This document shows, piece by piece, positions 46,260 to 47,154 of a DNA stretch of 47,154 nucleotides. A program made the translations under genes and the position numbers. The notes under the pieces were generated by a model. It was not told the origin of the DNA, ran no database searches, and was given only the letters and a program-made list of their open reading frames with translations. Source of the stretch: Lingula anatina (Eukaryota > Brachiopoda > Lingulata > Lingulida > Lingulidae). Every line of letters begins with the position of its first letter. Position 1 is the first letter of the stretch. The stretch is taken from positions 1-47,154 of the forward strand of contig NW_019775554.1 in the NCBI RefSeq assembly GCF_001039355.2, in the 5' to 3' direction.

Positions 46260-46400
46260 CTGTAGGCCTATTGTTGTTGTTGTGCAATAAAATGTTTTTG
46301 CTTAATTGATATTGACGCTCTTTCTTACAAAGCTCATGCAGTAGGCCCCCTACATGTATAGTAAGGACTTAAAAATTTCAGCTAAATGTGGAAATGCGAT
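45378..46400. other. Intergenic, rich in TAGGCC words
   Basis: No gene seen. TAGGCC/TAGGCCTA words recur (for example near 45884, 45897, 46013, 46164, 46264, 46343). Confidence 0.45.
46200..46258. repeat. (AAT)n(ATT)n palindromic microsatellite
   Basis: About ten AAT units run directly into about nine ATT units, so the whole tract is a near-perfect palindrome able to form a long hairpin or cruciform. Confidence 0.9.
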
Positions 46401-46441
46401 AGATGTGATTGTGTCAGAGAAGCTGTTGTAGGCAACGAATC

Positions 46442-46452
46442 AAAGATGGCGA
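46442..46452 (+). promoter_or_regulatory. YY1-like site
   Basis: AAAGATGGCGAC resembles the YY1 consensus AAGATGGCGGC. Together with GGGGGCGGAG (about 46681) and ATTGGTCGGAA (inverted CCAAT box, about 46709) it marks the upstream region of the edge gene. Confidence 0.35.
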
Positions 46453-46863
46453 CGGCCATCTGAGAGCACATTGGACGTGGAACAGGAATGTATATGTAAG
46501 TTGAAAAGAAGCCTGTTTAAATGTGTGAGCTGTGTCCACCTGTTTCATAAGGTCTTAGTATTCAAGCTTCTGGTATGTAGCACTTACGAGTTCTAGAACT
46601 AGTTTGCACACGATTGATACGTGACCAAACAATTGGCTTTGTGCAACCAAGGAGTTATAACAGAAGGAGATTACACGCGTGGGGGCGGAGCCCGTATTAC
46701 GGTCTCTCATTGGTCGGAATGAATAGAACCCAGAGAACAATGGATGCCTATCTCTGTTACGCTTAATTGCTACTCTCGTTTAAATCTCGTTTGTTAGTAT
46801 CTGTGCCTTCGTCTGTTGATTTTTGAGGACAGAAACAGAAACGGAGTCCCAAGTTTCTAAAAA

Positions 46864-46920
46864 ATGAGAGAAATACAGAATTTATATGATATTACGTTGG
46901 ACAAGGTTTTCAAAAAACAG
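46864..46920 (+). CDS. First coding exon of a gene running off the right edge (partial)
   Basis: ATG at 46864 opens MREIQNLYDITLDKVFKKQ and is followed by an ideal donor CAG|GTAAGT at 46920/46921. A GC box and an inverted CCAAT box lie about 150-180 bp upstream, so this is probably a genuine 5' coding exon. The 19 residues are too few to assign a family. No second exon with matching phase was identified in the last 230 bp. Confidence 0.45.
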
Positions 46921-47154
46921 GTAAGTGCTTTTAAATGCATAACTACACGAAATATGAAGATAAATTGCAACTTTTATGTCGTAGGGTCTCACTGTGTAAG
47001 TGTCCAGCTACACGTTGATCTCGCGAGGTGGTGTGTGGAGAATAAATATTGCACGAAAAATATTTCCCACTCATAACAAGTGCCTATAAATATAGTATCA
47101 GATGAAGAAAGTTTGGTCTTTATACAGTTGCAATTGTTAAGTAATTTGTGGCAA

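Overview
The window is animal nuclear DNA. It is intron-rich and AT-rich, with GT-AG introns, long intergenic stretches, many simple repeats and many small inverted-repeat transposons. The gene content (F-type lectin, ficolin-like fibrinogen protein, SMB-type receptor ectodomain, duplicated glucoside xylosyltransferases, BEN domain) suits a marine invertebrate. The frequent word TAGGCCTA and the abundance of ACATGTAC make me favour an echinoderm or another invertebrate deuterostome. That placement is inference, roughly even odds. No prokaryotic, organellar or CRISPR feature was seen.

Gene models were assembled by hand by chaining exons whose splice phases agree. From left to right: two tandem GT8 glucoside-xylosyltransferase-like genes on the minus strand (886-4658 and 8645-11999), each six exons with identical exon lengths and 364 residues. 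Next is an intergenic zone with several MITEs. A minus-strand secreted F-type (fucose-binding) lectin with a C-terminal PAN/Apple-like module follows (17279-22844, 251 residues). After that comes a plus-strand gene (26260-32172, 673 residues) that looks like the ectodomain of an SMB-type adhesion GPCR but ends in a hydrophobic tail instead of a 7TM domain; its core promoter and 5' region exist a second time just upstream. Its large intron holds a 53-bp minisatellite and an antisense BEN-domain gene with one in-frame stop. A plus-strand two-exon gene (35654-36861) encodes a 67-residue signal-peptide-bearing mini-protein whose second exon recurs twice downstream in decayed form. A minus-strand ficolin-like fibrinogen-related protein follows (39240-44153, 296 residues); its introns carry a decayed exon copy, a LINE reverse-transcriptase fragment and a near-perfect hairpin at a splice donor. 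A first coding exon with a good promoter context begins at the right edge (46864-46920).

Functionally the window mixes Golgi glycosylation enzymes with secreted carbohydrate-binding proteins (F-type lectin, fibrinogen domain) and cysteine-rich surface proteins. That combination is common in innate-immunity and cell-surface recognition loci of marine invertebrates, but nothing here shows co-regulation. The most unusual items are the mini-protein with its repeated exon, the receptor-like ectodomain without a membrane-spanning bundle, and the lectin-PAN fusion.
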